NCBI RefSeq assembly: GCF_001713475.1
Contig: NZ_CP016499.1
Coordinates: 1,240,001-1,304,000 of the forward strand
Reading direction: 5' to 3'
Source: Agrobacterium sp. RAC06
Lineage (GTDB): Bacteria; Pseudomonadota; Alphaproteobacteria; Rhizobiales; Rhizobiaceae
DNA: 64,000 bases
How positions within the stretch are numbered: the stretch's first letter is position 1; every line of letters begins with the position of its first letter. Below the pieces are notes generated by a model. That model had not been told where the DNA came from, made no database searches, and worked only from the letters and a program-made list of their open reading frames with translations. The position numbers and the translations under genes were made by a program. Positions 55,552-63,957 of the stretch are shown here, in pieces.

Positions 55552-56172
55552 TCAGAGCTTGGAAATCGTTTCCGGGTCGCCTTCAGGCGCCTCGGTCTCG
55601 GCCCAGCGCGTTTCGATCGCCGGCACGATATCCTCGATCCGGTCGATGACCAGCGGCCGCACGAGATGGGCCGTGTGGATGAAGCCGGAGGCCGACATGT
55701 GGTCGATCAACTCCAGCATGGGCTTCCAGAAGTCGTTCACATTGGCAAAGACCATCGGCTTGGCATGACGGCCGAGCTGGCCCCAGGTCATGATCTCGAC
55801 AATCTCCTCCAGCGTGCCGATACCGCCGGGCAGCGTCACGAAGGCGTCAGAGCGCTCGAACATGGCGTGCTTGCGCTCATGCATGTCCTTGGTGATGATC
55901 AATTCGTTGAGTTGGCCGAGCGAATGGCGCGTCGCTTCCATATCGACGAGAAATTCGGGTATGATGCCGGTGACATGACCGCCGGCCGAGAGCACGCCCG
56001 AGGCAACTGCCCCCATGATGCCCTTGGTGCCACCGCCATAGACGAGGCGGAGGTTGTTTTCGGCCAGCGCTCGACCGAAATTGCGGCCGGCTTCCATGAA
56101 GTCGGGATCGCGTCCGGGCTGGGAGCCACAATAGACGCAGACGGATCGAATCGGGGTTTTCTGTTCGCTCAT
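55552..56172 (-). CDS. LOG family protein (cytokinin riboside 5'-monophosphate phosphoribohydrolase-like)
   Basis: 206 residues from ATG 56172; upstream open frame is not protein-like. Rossmann-type fold with VCVYCGSQPGRDP, GGGTKGIMGAVASG and the catalytic PGGIGTLEEIVEIMTW. Characterised members remove ribose 5-phosphate from cytokinin nucleotides or AMP; in a plant-associated lineage cytokinin activation is possible but unproven here. Shine-Dalgarno is weak. Divergent from the LysM protein gene, with promoters in 56173-56329. Confidence 0.9.
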   Translation of the reverse strand: MSEQKTPIRSVCVYCGSQPGRDPDFMEAGRNFGRALAENNLRLVYGGGTKGIMGAVASGVLSAGGHVTGIIPEFLVDMEATRHSLGQLNELIITKDMHERKHAMFERSDAFVTLPGGIGTLEEIVEIMTWGQLGRHAKPMVFANVNDFWKPMLELIDHMSASGFIHTAHLVRPLVIDRIEDIVPAIETRWAETEAPEGDPETISKL

Positions 56173-56329
56173 GCGAAGCAAAAAACAGTCTGCGCTGACC
56201 AAGGTCAACAAAATTGGCTGAAAACCCCTGTCCAGCCGGGTGGATTGATCCATCGCCGCTTGTCGATTCATCAGGTTGACGCTAGCAATTCCAAGGGAAT
56301 GGCGGCTGTTCCGCCGGGAGACTTGAGAA

Positions 56330-58432
56330 ATGAAGAACCGTGCCCTCTGGGTGGTCCTGATCGTCCTTGCCATCGTCAGCCTGCTGATGGTCTTTGTCAT
56401 CATGCCGCGGCTCAACTCACCGGTGGGGGATCTGCCGACCGTGAATGCTGCCGCTGATGCCGTGAAATCGGCAGCGGATGAGGCTAAGGCCACCGCCGAG
56501 ACTGCAGTCGCCGATGCCGCTGCGACCGCGAGCCAGAAGATGGATCGCCTGAAGGCCGAGGCGGAAAAGGCCGTCGATGGCATCTCGGCGCTGTTTGCCG
56601 ACGGCCGCACGCCGGGCATCGAAGCCTATACCGCCGCCAAGACACTGGCTCAGGGTGCCCTGCAGGCTCTCTCTTCGATCGAGATCCCAGAAGGCCTCGA
56701 TGCGACGATCATGGATGGGATCAAGACGGTACAGGCCGATGCTGCGCGGGCTCTGGAGATGCTTCAGCAGCTGCCGGCTGATCCGGCAAAGGCCGCCGGC
56801 CTCGTCGCCTCGATCAAGGATGCGCTGCTCGGCAAGCCGGTCACCACCCCTGCTCCGGTCGCCGAGACGCTGGCGGACGTCGCTCCGCGCTTCGACGTCC
56901 TTCGCGTAGAGCCAGATGGCTCCACGGTCATTGCTGGCAATGCCGTGCCCGGCGCCACCGTCGAGATCCTCAATGGTGACCAGGTCATTTCCTCGCAGAC
57001 GGTCGACGGCACCGGCGATTTCGCCGCCGTGCTTGATCAGCCGCTGCCGCCCGGCGACCACGCGCTGCAGATCCGCGCCACCGCTCCCGACGGCAAGGTC
57101 GTCACCTCGGAAGAGGTTGCGACGATTTCCGTACCCGAAGGTGGCAAGGGCGAGCTCCTGGCCATGGTGTCTAAGCCTGGCGAGGCGAGCCGGTTGATCA
57201 CGCTTCCCGGTTCCGAAAATGCTGCGGCATTGGCAAGCCAGCCGGCAGCAGCAACTGATACCGCCACGCCGGCTGCAGCACCTGCCACACAGGCTGGTGG
57301 CGTCACCCTGCCCGACCTTCCTGCTGCGGCGACCGAGCTTGCCGGCTCGGCACCTGCCATGCCCGGCATGACCGACACGGCTGCAGCATCCGCATCGGAA
57401 CCGGTGGCCGAAGAACCCGCCGCCCTTCCCGGCGCAACCGAGGTCCAAGTCACAGCTGTGGAGATCGAAGGCGATCGTATTTTCGTCGCCGGAAAGGCAC
57501 GCGCCGGAGCCACGGTTCGCGGCTTCGCAAACAAGGCCGCCATCGGTGAGGCTGTGAGTGACGGGAATGGTAATTTCGTCATTGAAGGCGAGATGAAGCT
57601 CGACGTCGGCAACCACATCATCGAGGTTGAACTGCTGGATTCCGCCGGCAAGGTTGTCTTACGCGCCTCGGTGCCGTTCGAGCGTCCCGCCGGCGAGCAG
57701 GTCTCCGTCGTTGCCCAGACGGGAGCGGGCGCGGAGTCTTCGCCGACGAGCCCCGAACAGGCGGAATTCGAGCGTCTCAGGATCTCGTTGACCAAGGCTG
57801 TGACGATCCTGGAAAACCTGTTCGCCAACGGTCAGAAGCCGGCGCTGGAGCAGGCGGCAGCGGCGCGGTCTGCAACGGAAATCGGATTGCAGTCGATCAT
57901 CGGCTTCCGTCCGTCTCCGAATGTTGGTCCTGAACTTGCAGCCGCCTTTAGCAGCCACGCCGCCAAGGCACGGGAGGCGCTCGCGCTCTTGCAGCCGATT
58001 CCAAACGGCAATGTGGACGCATTGGGCGCCGCCTTACCGCAGCTCGTCGCGCTGATCCGTGATCTCCTCAACGATCCGGCACCTGCTCCTGCTGCACAAG
58101 CACCGGCCGCACAGCCGGAGGCCGGTGTTGCGTCAAGCTCGCCTGCCCCGGAAACGGCGGCGGCCTCCGGCGAGCCGAAAACCATCCAGCAGGCGCCGCT
58201 CGAACAGAGCGACAGCAGCGTCATCATCCGCCGCGGCGACACGCTCTGGCAGATTTCGCGACGGGTCTACGGTCAGGGTGTCCGCTACACCACCATCTAT
58301 CTCGCCAACGAGAACCAGATCAACAATCCTGATATGATCGAGCCCGGCCAGATCTTCATGGTGCCGCGCGATGCGCTTCCCAATGCGGAAGAAATCCACC
58401 GCAAACGTCTGCGCGGCGAGGCGGTGAACTGA
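56330..58432 (+). CDS. Membrane-anchored LysM protein with mirrored Ig-like and helical repeats
   Basis: 700 residues. An uncleaved TM anchor lies at 6-25, then an Ala/Lys/Glu-rich helical stalk (40-80). A helical module H1 (81-170) begins ISALFADGRTPGIEAY; an Ig-like module B1 (186-268) contains VIAGNAVPGATVEILNG. A Pro/Ala-rich linker spans 270-370. A second Ig-like module B2 (371-452) contains IFVAGKARAGATVRGF, and a second helical module H2 (482-583) begins ILENLFANGQKPALEQ. A LysM domain (631-678) contains GDTLWQISRRVYGQG and IEPGQIFMVPR. The order H1-B1-linker-B2-H2 is a mirror-image duplication. LysM should bind peptidoglycan from the periplasmic side. Function unknown; a strong terminator follows. 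Confidence 0.88.
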   Translation: MKNRALWVVLIVLAIVSLLMVFVIMPRLNSPVGDLPTVNAAADAVKSAADEAKATAETAVADAAATASQKMDRLKAEAEKAVDGISALFADGRTPGIEAYTAAKTLAQGALQALSSIEIPEGLDATIMDGIKTVQADAARALEMLQQLPADPAKAAGLVASIKDALLGKPVTTPAPVAETLADVAPRFDVLRVEPDGSTVIAGNAVPGATVEILNGDQVISSQTVDGTGDFAAVLDQPLPPGDHALQIRATAPDGKVVTSEEVATISVPEGGKGELLAMVSKPGEASRLITLPGSENAAALASQPAAATDTATPAAAPATQAGGVTLPDLPAAATELAGSAPAMPGMTDTAAASASEPVAEEPAALPGATEVQVTAVEIEGDRIFVAGKARAGATVRGFANKAAIGEAVSDGNGNFVIEGEMKLDVGNHIIEVELLDSAGKVVLRASVPFERPAGEQVSVVAQTGAGAESSPTSPEQAEFERLRISLTKAVTILENLFANGQKPALEQAAAARSATEIGLQSIIGFRPSPNVGPELAAAFSSHAAKAREALALLQPIPNGNVDALGAALPQLVALIRDLLNDPAPAPAAQAPAAQPEAGVASSSPAPETAAASGEPKTIQQAPLEQSDSSVIIRRGDTLWQISRRVYGQGVRYTTIYLANENQINNPDMIEPGQIFMVPRDALPNAEEIHRKRLRGEAVN

Positions 58433-58485
58433 GCTTTCACAGTTCCGTTATTGTATTCGCGCGAACTGGAACCTAATTGAGTGAT

Positions 58486-58519
58486 AGCGGCGACTCCTCC
58501 GAGGGGTCGCCGCTTTTTG
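58486..58519 (+). terminator. Terminator after the LysM protein gene
   Basis: Twelve-base stem (AGCGGCGACTCC at 58486-58497 with GGGGTCGCCGCT at 58503-58514, one wobble) followed by TTTTT. The in-frame codons of the next gene upstream of 58547 would run through it, which supports the later start. Confidence 0.9.
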
Positions 58520-58546
58520 ATCTTGATACAAGTGAGAGGGTCGGGG

Positions 58547-60436
58547 ATGGCAGAGGCGAAGAAGAAGACGGTATCGGCCGACGACGGCAACCCGATGCAG
58601 ACCCTCGTCAACCTCTGGCCCTATATGTGGCCGGCGGACCGCTTCGACCTCAAGATGCGGGTCGTCTGGGCGACCGTCTTCCTGATCATCTCGAAATTCG
58701 TCCTGATCCTCGTCCCCTATTTCTTCAAATGGGCGACCGATGCGCTCGATGGGCGGCTGGACATGGCAGGCCTGCTGCCGACCTTCCTCCTCGGGGCAGT
58801 CGCGCTCGTCATCTTCTACAATCTCACCCGCATCCTGCAGGTCGGCCTCAACCAGCTGCGCGACGCGCTGTTTGCCAGCGTCGGTCAGCATGCGGTGCGC
58901 CAGCTCGCCTACAAGACTTTCGTGCATATGCATCAGCTGTCGCTGCGCTTCCACCTGGAGCGCAAGACGGGCGGGCTTTCGCGCATCATCGAGCGCGGCA
59001 CGAAGGGCATCGAGACGATCGTCCGCTTCACCATTCTCAATTCGATCCCGACGTTGATCGAGTTCATCCTGACGGCCGCAATCTTCTGGTGGACCTACGG
59101 CTTCTCCTATCTCGGCGTCACCGCCTTCACCGTCTGGGCCTATATCTGGTTCACCATCCGCGCCTCCGACTGGCGCATCGGCATTCGCCGCGCGATGAAC
59201 GACAGCGACACGGATGCCAACACCAAGGCGATCGACTCGCTTCTCAACTTCGAGACGGTCAAATATTTCGGCAACGAGGAGATGGAGGCCAAGCGCTTCG
59301 ATGCCTCGATGGCGAAATACGAGAAGTCCGCGACCCAGGTCTGGACCTCGCTCGGCTGGCTGAACTTCGGCCAGGGACTGATCTTTGGCGTGGGCACCGC
59401 GATCATCATGGTGATGTCGGCGCTTGCCGTGCAGCGCGGCGAACAGACGATCGGCGACTTCGTCTTCGTCAACGCCATGCTGATGCAGCTGTCGATCCCG
59501 CTCAACTTCATCGGCTTCGTCTACCGCGAAATCCGCCAGGGTCTGACCGATATCGAACAGATGTTCGATCTCCTCCAAGTCGAAGCCGAAGTGGTGGACA
59601 GCCCCGCCGCCAAGCCGCTCGTCATTGCGCAGGGCGCCATCGCCTTCAAGGACGTGCATTTCCACTACGACCCTGAGCGACCGATCCTCAAAGGCGTCTC
59701 CTTCGAGGTCCCGGCCGGCAAGACGGTGGCCGTGGTCGGGCCGTCGGGTGCCGGCAAGTCCACCATTTCCCGCCTGCTCTATCGCTTCTACGATGTGCAG
59801 CAGGGCTCGATCACCATAGATGGACAGGACGTGAGGGACATCACGCAGAAATCGCTGCGCGCGGCCATCGGCATGGTGCCGCAGGATACCGTACTGTTCA
59901 ACGATACCATCGCCTACAACATCCGCTATGGCCGACCGGGCGCTGCGGAAGATGACATCGTCCAGGCGGCAGAAATCGCGCAGATCTCGAACTTCATCAA
60001 GGACCTGCCCGATGGCTTCGACACCAAGGTCGGTGAACGCGGGCTTAAGCTGTCAGGCGGCGAAAAGCAGCGTGTGGCGATTGCCCGCACGGTTCTCAAG
60101 GCGCCGCCGATCCTGATCCTCGACGAGGCGACCTCGGCGCTCGATACGACCACAGAGCACGAGATCCAGTCTGCCCTCGACATCGTCTCGAAGAACCGCA
60201 CGACGCTTGTCATCGCTCACCGTCTCTCGACCGTCGTTGCAGCAGACGAGATCATCGTTCTGAAGGGCGGCGAAATCGCCGAACGCGGAAGCCATAGCGA
60301 GCTTCTGGCCCAGGACGGCCTCTATGCCTCGATGTGGAACCGTCAGCGGGAGGCGACGCAGGCAGAGGAAATGCTTCGGCAGGTGCGCGAAAGCGACGAA
60401 CTCGGCGTCGTTGTCCGGCGCCCGCCAGCCGTCTGA
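58547..60436 (+). CDS. Atm1-type ABC exporter (heavy metal / glutathione complex)
   Basis: 629 residues from ATG 58547 (AGAGG seven bases upstream). The N-terminal half has six TM helices; the ABC domain has Walker [10 protein letters not shown], signature LSGGEKQRVAIART, Walker B ILILDEATSALD and the H-loop IAHRLST. FNYGAGKS-type Atm1 features and the long N-terminal cytoplasmic segment (KKKTVSADDGNPMQTLVNLWPYMWP) match Atm1/AtmA half-transporters, which act as homodimers exporting glutathione-metal or sulfur species. Substrate is by family inference. Confidence 0.9.
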   Translation: MAEAKKKTVSADDGNPMQTLVNLWPYMWPADRFDLKMRVVWATVFLIISKFVLILVPYFFKWATDALDGRLDMAGLLPTFLLGAVALVIFYNLTRILQVGLNQLRDALFASVGQHAVRQLAYKTFVHMHQLSLRFHLERKTGGLSRIIERGTKGIETIVRFTILNSIPTLIEFILTAAIFWWTYGFSYLGVTAFTVWAYIWFTIRASDWRIGIRRAMNDSDTDANTKAIDSLLNFETVKYFGNEEMEAKRFDASMAKYEKSATQVWTSLGWLNFGQGLIFGVGTAIIMVMSALAVQRGEQTIGDFVFVNAMLMQLSIPLNFIGFVYREIRQGLTDIEQMFDLLQVEAEVVDSPAAKPLVIAQGAIAFKDVHFHYDPERPILKGVSFEVPAGKTVAVVGPSGAGKSTISRLLYRFYDVQQGSITIDGQDVRDITQKSLRAAIGMVPQDTVLFNDTIAYNIRYGRPGAAEDDIVQAAEIAQISNFIKDLPDGFDTKVGERGLKLSGGEKQRVAIARTVLKAPPILILDEATSALDTTTEHEIQSALDIVSKNRTTLVIAHRLSTVVAADEIIVLKGGEIAERGSHSELLAQDGLYASMWNRQREATQAEEMLRQVRESDELGVVVRRPPAV

Positions 60437-60462
60437 CGCGGCTGGTCAGCGACAGAGGACGA

Positions 60463-61746
60463 TCAGTCCGCCCGGCATAGCCGATTGCGCCCATCGCGCT
60501 TGGCCCGATACAGGGCGAGATCGGCCCGCCGCAGCGCGTGGTCGATCGTCTCCTGCAGCGGATCGAAATCGGCAAGGCCGATGCTGATGGTGCCGACCGT
60601 GCCTATGCCGGTCACTACCGCGCAGTAGCGAGCGATATCGGCCCGCATCCGCTCGAGGATGGCAGCGGCCTGAGACGCATTGTCGCCAGTGAAGAAGGCA
60701 AAGAACTCTTCCCCTCCGGCACGTGCAATCAGAACTCCCTCCTCCTCATGGGCCCGCAGGGTGTCGACAATCGAACAGAGGGTTACGTCTCCCTCGCCAT
60801 GCCCCAGCTCGTCGTTGATCGACTTGAAGTGGTCGATGTCGATGACGGCCACGGCGAAGCTCCGCTCACCTTCATTCGCCGTCTCGATTGCGGAACCCGC
60901 TACCTGGAAGAACTTGCGGCGGTTGTAGGCATTGGTCAGCGGATCGCGTTCGGCAGCTGCGGTCAGGCGTGACTCGAGTTCCTTGCGTTCTGTAATGTCG
61001 ATCAGCACACCTGCAATGCCGCGCAGGCCGCCTTCGGGAGAGGCGACACAGGCCTTGTGCAGCATGATGTGACGTACGCCCGTGTCGGGAACGCAGACAT
61101 CTGTCTCGAGCCTGATGGCGCCGCCCCTGCGCATCACTTCGAGATCCGATTCCCGATGTGCTTCGGCAACATCCGGCGGGAGAAAATCGGCGAGTGTGTG
61201 ACCAATGACGCGGTCGCGTTCCGTGCCGACGAAATGGCTGAACGCCGTGTTGCAGCCAAGATACCGGCCGCCAACGTCTTTCAGGTATATCGGCGTCGGC
61301 AGATGGTCCAAGCCGTCCTGCCAGGCATCGAGCTTGTCCTGCAGCGCGGCGAGCGTCTTTTCATGCGTCTGCAGCAGGGTGAGGTGACGCTTGGCGCGCA
61401 AGAGGCAGCGCAGCAGCTGTGGGGTGCCCTCCTCCATGAGAAGGTCGTCCACCCCCGCGTCGAAGAGTTCCGCCTGAAACTCTGATGTCGCCGATCCGGT
61501 CACCGCGACCAGGTAAAGGCGATCGCCGCAGATCTCACGGAGCCGAACAACCTGGGCGATCAAGCCCTTGTCAGCGCAATCAAGGAAGCAAAGCGACGAG
61601 GCTCGCAGTGCCTCCGGAGCCGCGATGCGAGACGGCGACAGCGACGCGATCAAAGCTGGCGGCGGCAGTCCGCGAGAGGAATGCCAGGATATCGTGGCGA
61701 GCGTTACCGTGTCCGAATCCGGTTCAATTTGCCTGGCGAGCTGCAA
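60463..61746 (-). CDS. PAS-GGDEF diguanylate cyclase with receiver-like N-terminus
   Basis: 427 residues from TTG 61746, preceded by AAGGGA six to seven bases away. Residues about 45-125 look like a degenerate receiver domain (GDRLYLVAVTGSATSEFQAELFDAGVDDLLMEEG). A PAS domain spans about 140-255 (PTPIYLKDVGGRYLGCNTAFSHFVG) with PAC tail, and a GGDEF domain about 265-427. RDPLTNAYNRRKF, VIDIDHFKSIND and ARAGGEEF are intact, so cyclase activity is expected; the RxxD inhibitory site is absent. No membrane segment, so cytoplasmic. The ligand of PAS is unknown. Confidence 0.88.
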   Translation of the reverse strand: MQLARQIEPDSDTVTLATISWHSSRGLPPPALIASLSPSRIAAPEALRASSLCFLDCADKGLIAQVVRLREICGDRLYLVAVTGSATSEFQAELFDAGVDDLLMEEGTPQLLRCLLRAKRHLTLLQTHEKTLAALQDKLDAWQDGLDHLPTPIYLKDVGGRYLGCNTAFSHFVGTERDRVIGHTLADFLPPDVAEAHRESDLEVMRRGGAIRLETDVCVPDTGVRHIMLHKACVASPEGGLRGIAGVLIDITERKELESRLTAAAERDPLTNAYNRRKFFQVAGSAIETANEGERSFAVAVIDIDHFKSINDELGHGEGDVTLCSIVDTLRAHEEEGVLIARAGGEEFFAFFTGDNASQAAAILERMRADIARYCAVVTGIGTVGTISIGLADFDPLQETIDHALRRADLALYRAKRDGRNRLCRAD

Positions 61747-61834
61747 CGGTCATCCCTTGCCCGGACGGCTCCGAAAACGGCACCGCATTCCGGATCCTGC
61801 TTAAATCCAACACCCCTTTTTTAGGGTGCAGTTA

Positions 61835-61864
61835 TTTATAAAGTCTCGCCAGGCTCATGAGCAA
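61835..61864 (-). promoter_or_regulatory. Candidate promoter of the PAS-GGDEF gene
   Basis: On the minus strand TTGCTC (61864-61859) and TATAAA (61840-61835) are 18 bases apart, about 90 bases before the TTG start. Confidence 0.5.
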
Positions 61865-61878
61865 TTGAGCTTTTTTTT
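61853..61878 (+). terminator. Orphan terminator-like element upstream of psd
   Basis: GCTCA (61853-61857) and TGAGC (61866-61870) form a short stem followed by eight T (61871-61878). No plus-strand gene lies upstream for 1.4 kb. It may end a small RNA, or be fortuitous. Confidence 0.4.
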
Positions 61879-61994
61879 GGGCCAGGTGTGGATTGTCACA
61901 TGTGCTTTAGCGCGCCTTGATTTGACCGGCGGCATTGCCCATCTGCGGCTTTCAGAGTAGTCACGGGCGACACAATTCAAAGACCGAGGACCCC

Positions 61995-62693
61995 ATGGAT
62001 CTGTTCGAAACCATCCGCAAGACGATCGTGCCCGTGCACAAGGAAGGCTATCCTTTCGTTGCCGCCTTCTTCGTTGCATCGCTGGTGCTCGGCTGGATCT
62101 GGGATCCGCTTTTCTGGATCGGCCTGATCCTCACCCTCTGGTGCGCCTACTTCTTCCGCGATCCCGAGCGCGTCACACCGCAGGACGACGATCTGGTCAT
62201 CAGCCCGGCCGACGGCCGCGTTTCGTCGGTACAGATGGTCGTTCCGCCGCAGGAACTCAATCTCGGCACCGAGCCGATGCTGCGCATCACGGTTTTCATG
62301 AATGTCTTCAACTGCCATGTGAACCGGGCACCGATGCGCGGCCGGGTGACGACAATCGCCTATAAGGAAGGCCAGTTCCTGAATGCCGAACTGGACAAGG
62401 CAAGCACCGACAACGAGCGCAACGGCCTCGTCATCGACACCAAGCATGGTGCAATCGGCGTCGTTCAGATCGCCGGCCTCGTTGCCCGCCGGATCATCTG
62501 CTGGACGAACATGAACGAGCCGCTGGATGCCGGTGAACGCTTCGGCCTGATCCGCTTCGGCTCGCGACTCGATGTCTTCCTGCCGGCGGGTGCCGAGCCG
62601 CGTGTTTCGCTTGGCCAGACCGCGATTGCTGGCGAGACCGTGATTGCCGAGTTCGGCTCGACCAAGGGCCCGGTCATCAGCCGTCGCAGCTGA
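61995..62693 (+). CDS. psd: Phosphatidylserine decarboxylase (short type)
   Basis: 232 residues from ATG 61995 (GAGGA five bases upstream). Makes phosphatidylethanolamine. Two N-terminal hydrophobic helices ([24 protein letters not shown] region) are followed by the decarboxylase domain: [30 protein letters not shown]. The self-cleavage and pyruvoyl-forming serine is at G189-S190 in [14 protein letters not shown], equivalent to LGST of E. coli. Shorter than E. coli Psd (about 320 residues). Paired with pssA, ten bases downstream. Confidence 0.95.
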   Translation: MDLFETIRKTIVPVHKEGYPFVAAFFVASLVLGWIWDPLFWIGLILTLWCAYFFRDPERVTPQDDDLVISPADGRVSSVQMVVPPQELNLGTEPMLRITVFMNVFNCHVNRAPMRGRVTTIAYKEGQFLNAELDKASTDNERNGLVIDTKHGAIGVVQIAGLVARRIICWTNMNEPLDAGERFGLIRFGSRLDVFLPAGAEPRVSLGQTAIAGETVIAEFGSTKGPVISRRS

Positions 62694-62703
62694 GGAGATA
62701 TTG

Positions 62704-63564
62704 ATGGACGATCAGACCCCCTCGACCGAATTACGCAGCAGCACCCAGACTGATACGGGTGCGCGCGGCCCGAGGCTCCGCGAAATTCCTCTCCGGCTGA
62801 TCATTCCCAATCTGATCACTGTGCTCGCGATCTGCGCGGGCTTGACCGGGATCCGGCTGGCCTTCGAAAACCGCTATGAATTGGCGGTCGCCATGGTTCT
62901 GGCCGCCGCCTTTCTCGACGGCATCGACGGCCGCGTCGCGCGGATGATGAAGGCGACGTCGAAATTCGGCGCGCAGATGGATTCGCTCGCCGACATCATC
63001 AATTTCGGCGTGGCGCCTGCTCTCGTTCTCTATGTCTTCGTGCTCGACCAGGCCCGTTCGCTCGGCTGGATCGCCGCTCTGATCTACGCCATCGCTGCCG
63101 GGCTTCGGCTCGCGCGCTTCAACGTAATGGACGAGCGCGAGACCAAGGCACCCTGGCAGTCGGAGTTCTTTGTCGGCGTACCGGCACCTGCGGGTGCTGC
63201 CCTCGTGCTGCTCCCGGTCTATCTCGGCTTTCTCGGCGTGGCACCGGTCGGCATCTTCGCCTATGCCAGCACTGCCTATACCGTCGTCATCGGCTATCTC
63301 CTCGTCAGCCGCCTGCCGGTCTGGTCGGGCAAGTCGGAGACGAGCCACATCCGCCGCGATTTGGTTCTGCCGATGATTCTCGGCGTCGTGCTCTATGTGG
63401 CGCTTCTGATGAGCTTCACCTGGGAAGTGCTGGTTGTCAGCGTTCTTCTCTATCTCTGCTCGCTGCCGTTCGGCGCCCGAAACTGGCACCGTCGCTACGG
63501 CACGCTGACCATTGGCGAAGAATCAGCGGAAAAGGGGCTTTCGGAGATCGATCGGGGCGTCTGA
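62704..63564 (+). CDS. pssA: CDP-diacylglycerol-serine O-phosphatidyltransferase
   Basis: 286 residues from ATG 62704, with GGAG eight bases upstream near the psd stop. The CDP-alcohol phosphotransferase motif D-x2-DG-x2-AR-x8-G-x3-D-x3-D is complete (DGIDGRVAR ... FGAQMDSLADIINFG). Seven or eight hydrophobic helices. Condenses CDP-diacylglycerol and serine to phosphatidylserine, substrate of Psd; the two form an operon for phosphatidylethanolamine, from which rhizobia make phosphatidylcholine by methylation. Confidence 0.96.
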   Translation: MDDQTPSTELRSSTQTDTGARGPRLREIPLRLIIPNLITVLAICAGLTGIRLAFENRYELAVAMVLAAAFLDGIDGRVARMMKATSKFGAQMDSLADIINFGVAPALVLYVFVLDQARSLGWIAALIYAIAAGLRLARFNVMDERETKAPWQSEFFVGVPAPAGAALVLLPVYLGFLGVAPVGIFAYASTAYTVVIGYLLVSRLPVWSGKSETSHIRRDLVLPMILGVVLYVALLMSFTWEVLVVSVLLYLCSLPFGARNWHRRYGTLTIGEESAEKGLSEIDRGV

Positions 63565-63596
63565 CCGGCATTTTCGTTCAAGCTTGAAGTATTTTT

Positions 63597-63651
63597 GAGC
63601 CCCGCCAAGCCGAAAAGCTTGCGCGGGGCTCTCCATATCTACTCTTTTTCT
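63597..63651 (+). terminator. Terminator after pssA
   Basis: GAGCCCCGC-CAAGC (63597-63610) pairs with GCTTG-GCGGGGCTC (63617-63631, one bulged C). The T-rich tract TCTACTCTTTTTC lies a little downstream, with TTTTT near 63645-63649. Confidence 0.75.
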
Positions 63652-63752
63652 TCAAATTTGATTTGTGTCACAGCAACGGCCACGCTTTTGTCATGATCTC
63701 CGCAGAGAGAGCCGCAAACAAAAAACACCGGTCAGGAAACACTCCAAGGAAC

Positions 63753-63896
63753 ATGATGATGACGACTGAGAATCAAGCCGAGCAGCAGAAGCCGGCAAAC
63801 GAGAATCTCGCCGCGAAGTACCGCCCAGTCGGCCTCAAGGCCGTTCTCGCTGCAGCTCTCATGCTGAAGCCCAAGGTGGCACCGAAGATCGCCTGA
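63753..63896 (+). CDS. Small basic protein of 45-47 residues, unknown function
   Basis: Three consecutive ATG codons (63753, 63756, 63759) give 47, 46 or 45 residues; AAGGA at 63746-63750 best serves the third. A polar, Gln/Asn/Glu-rich N-terminus (TTENQAEQQKPANENLAAKY) is followed by RPVGLKAVLAAALMLKPKVA, an amphipathic basic helix. No family recognised. It has its own terminator upstream and a clear ribosome site, so it is probably expressed. Confidence 0.6.
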   Translation: MMMTTENQAEQQKPANENLAAKYRPVGLKAVLAAALMLKPKVAPKIA

Positions 63897-63957
63897 AGGC
63901 TTTCAGGAAGACCGCAATTCTGTGCATGGGAAGCTCGCTTCCCGTCCCGGAAATTGC

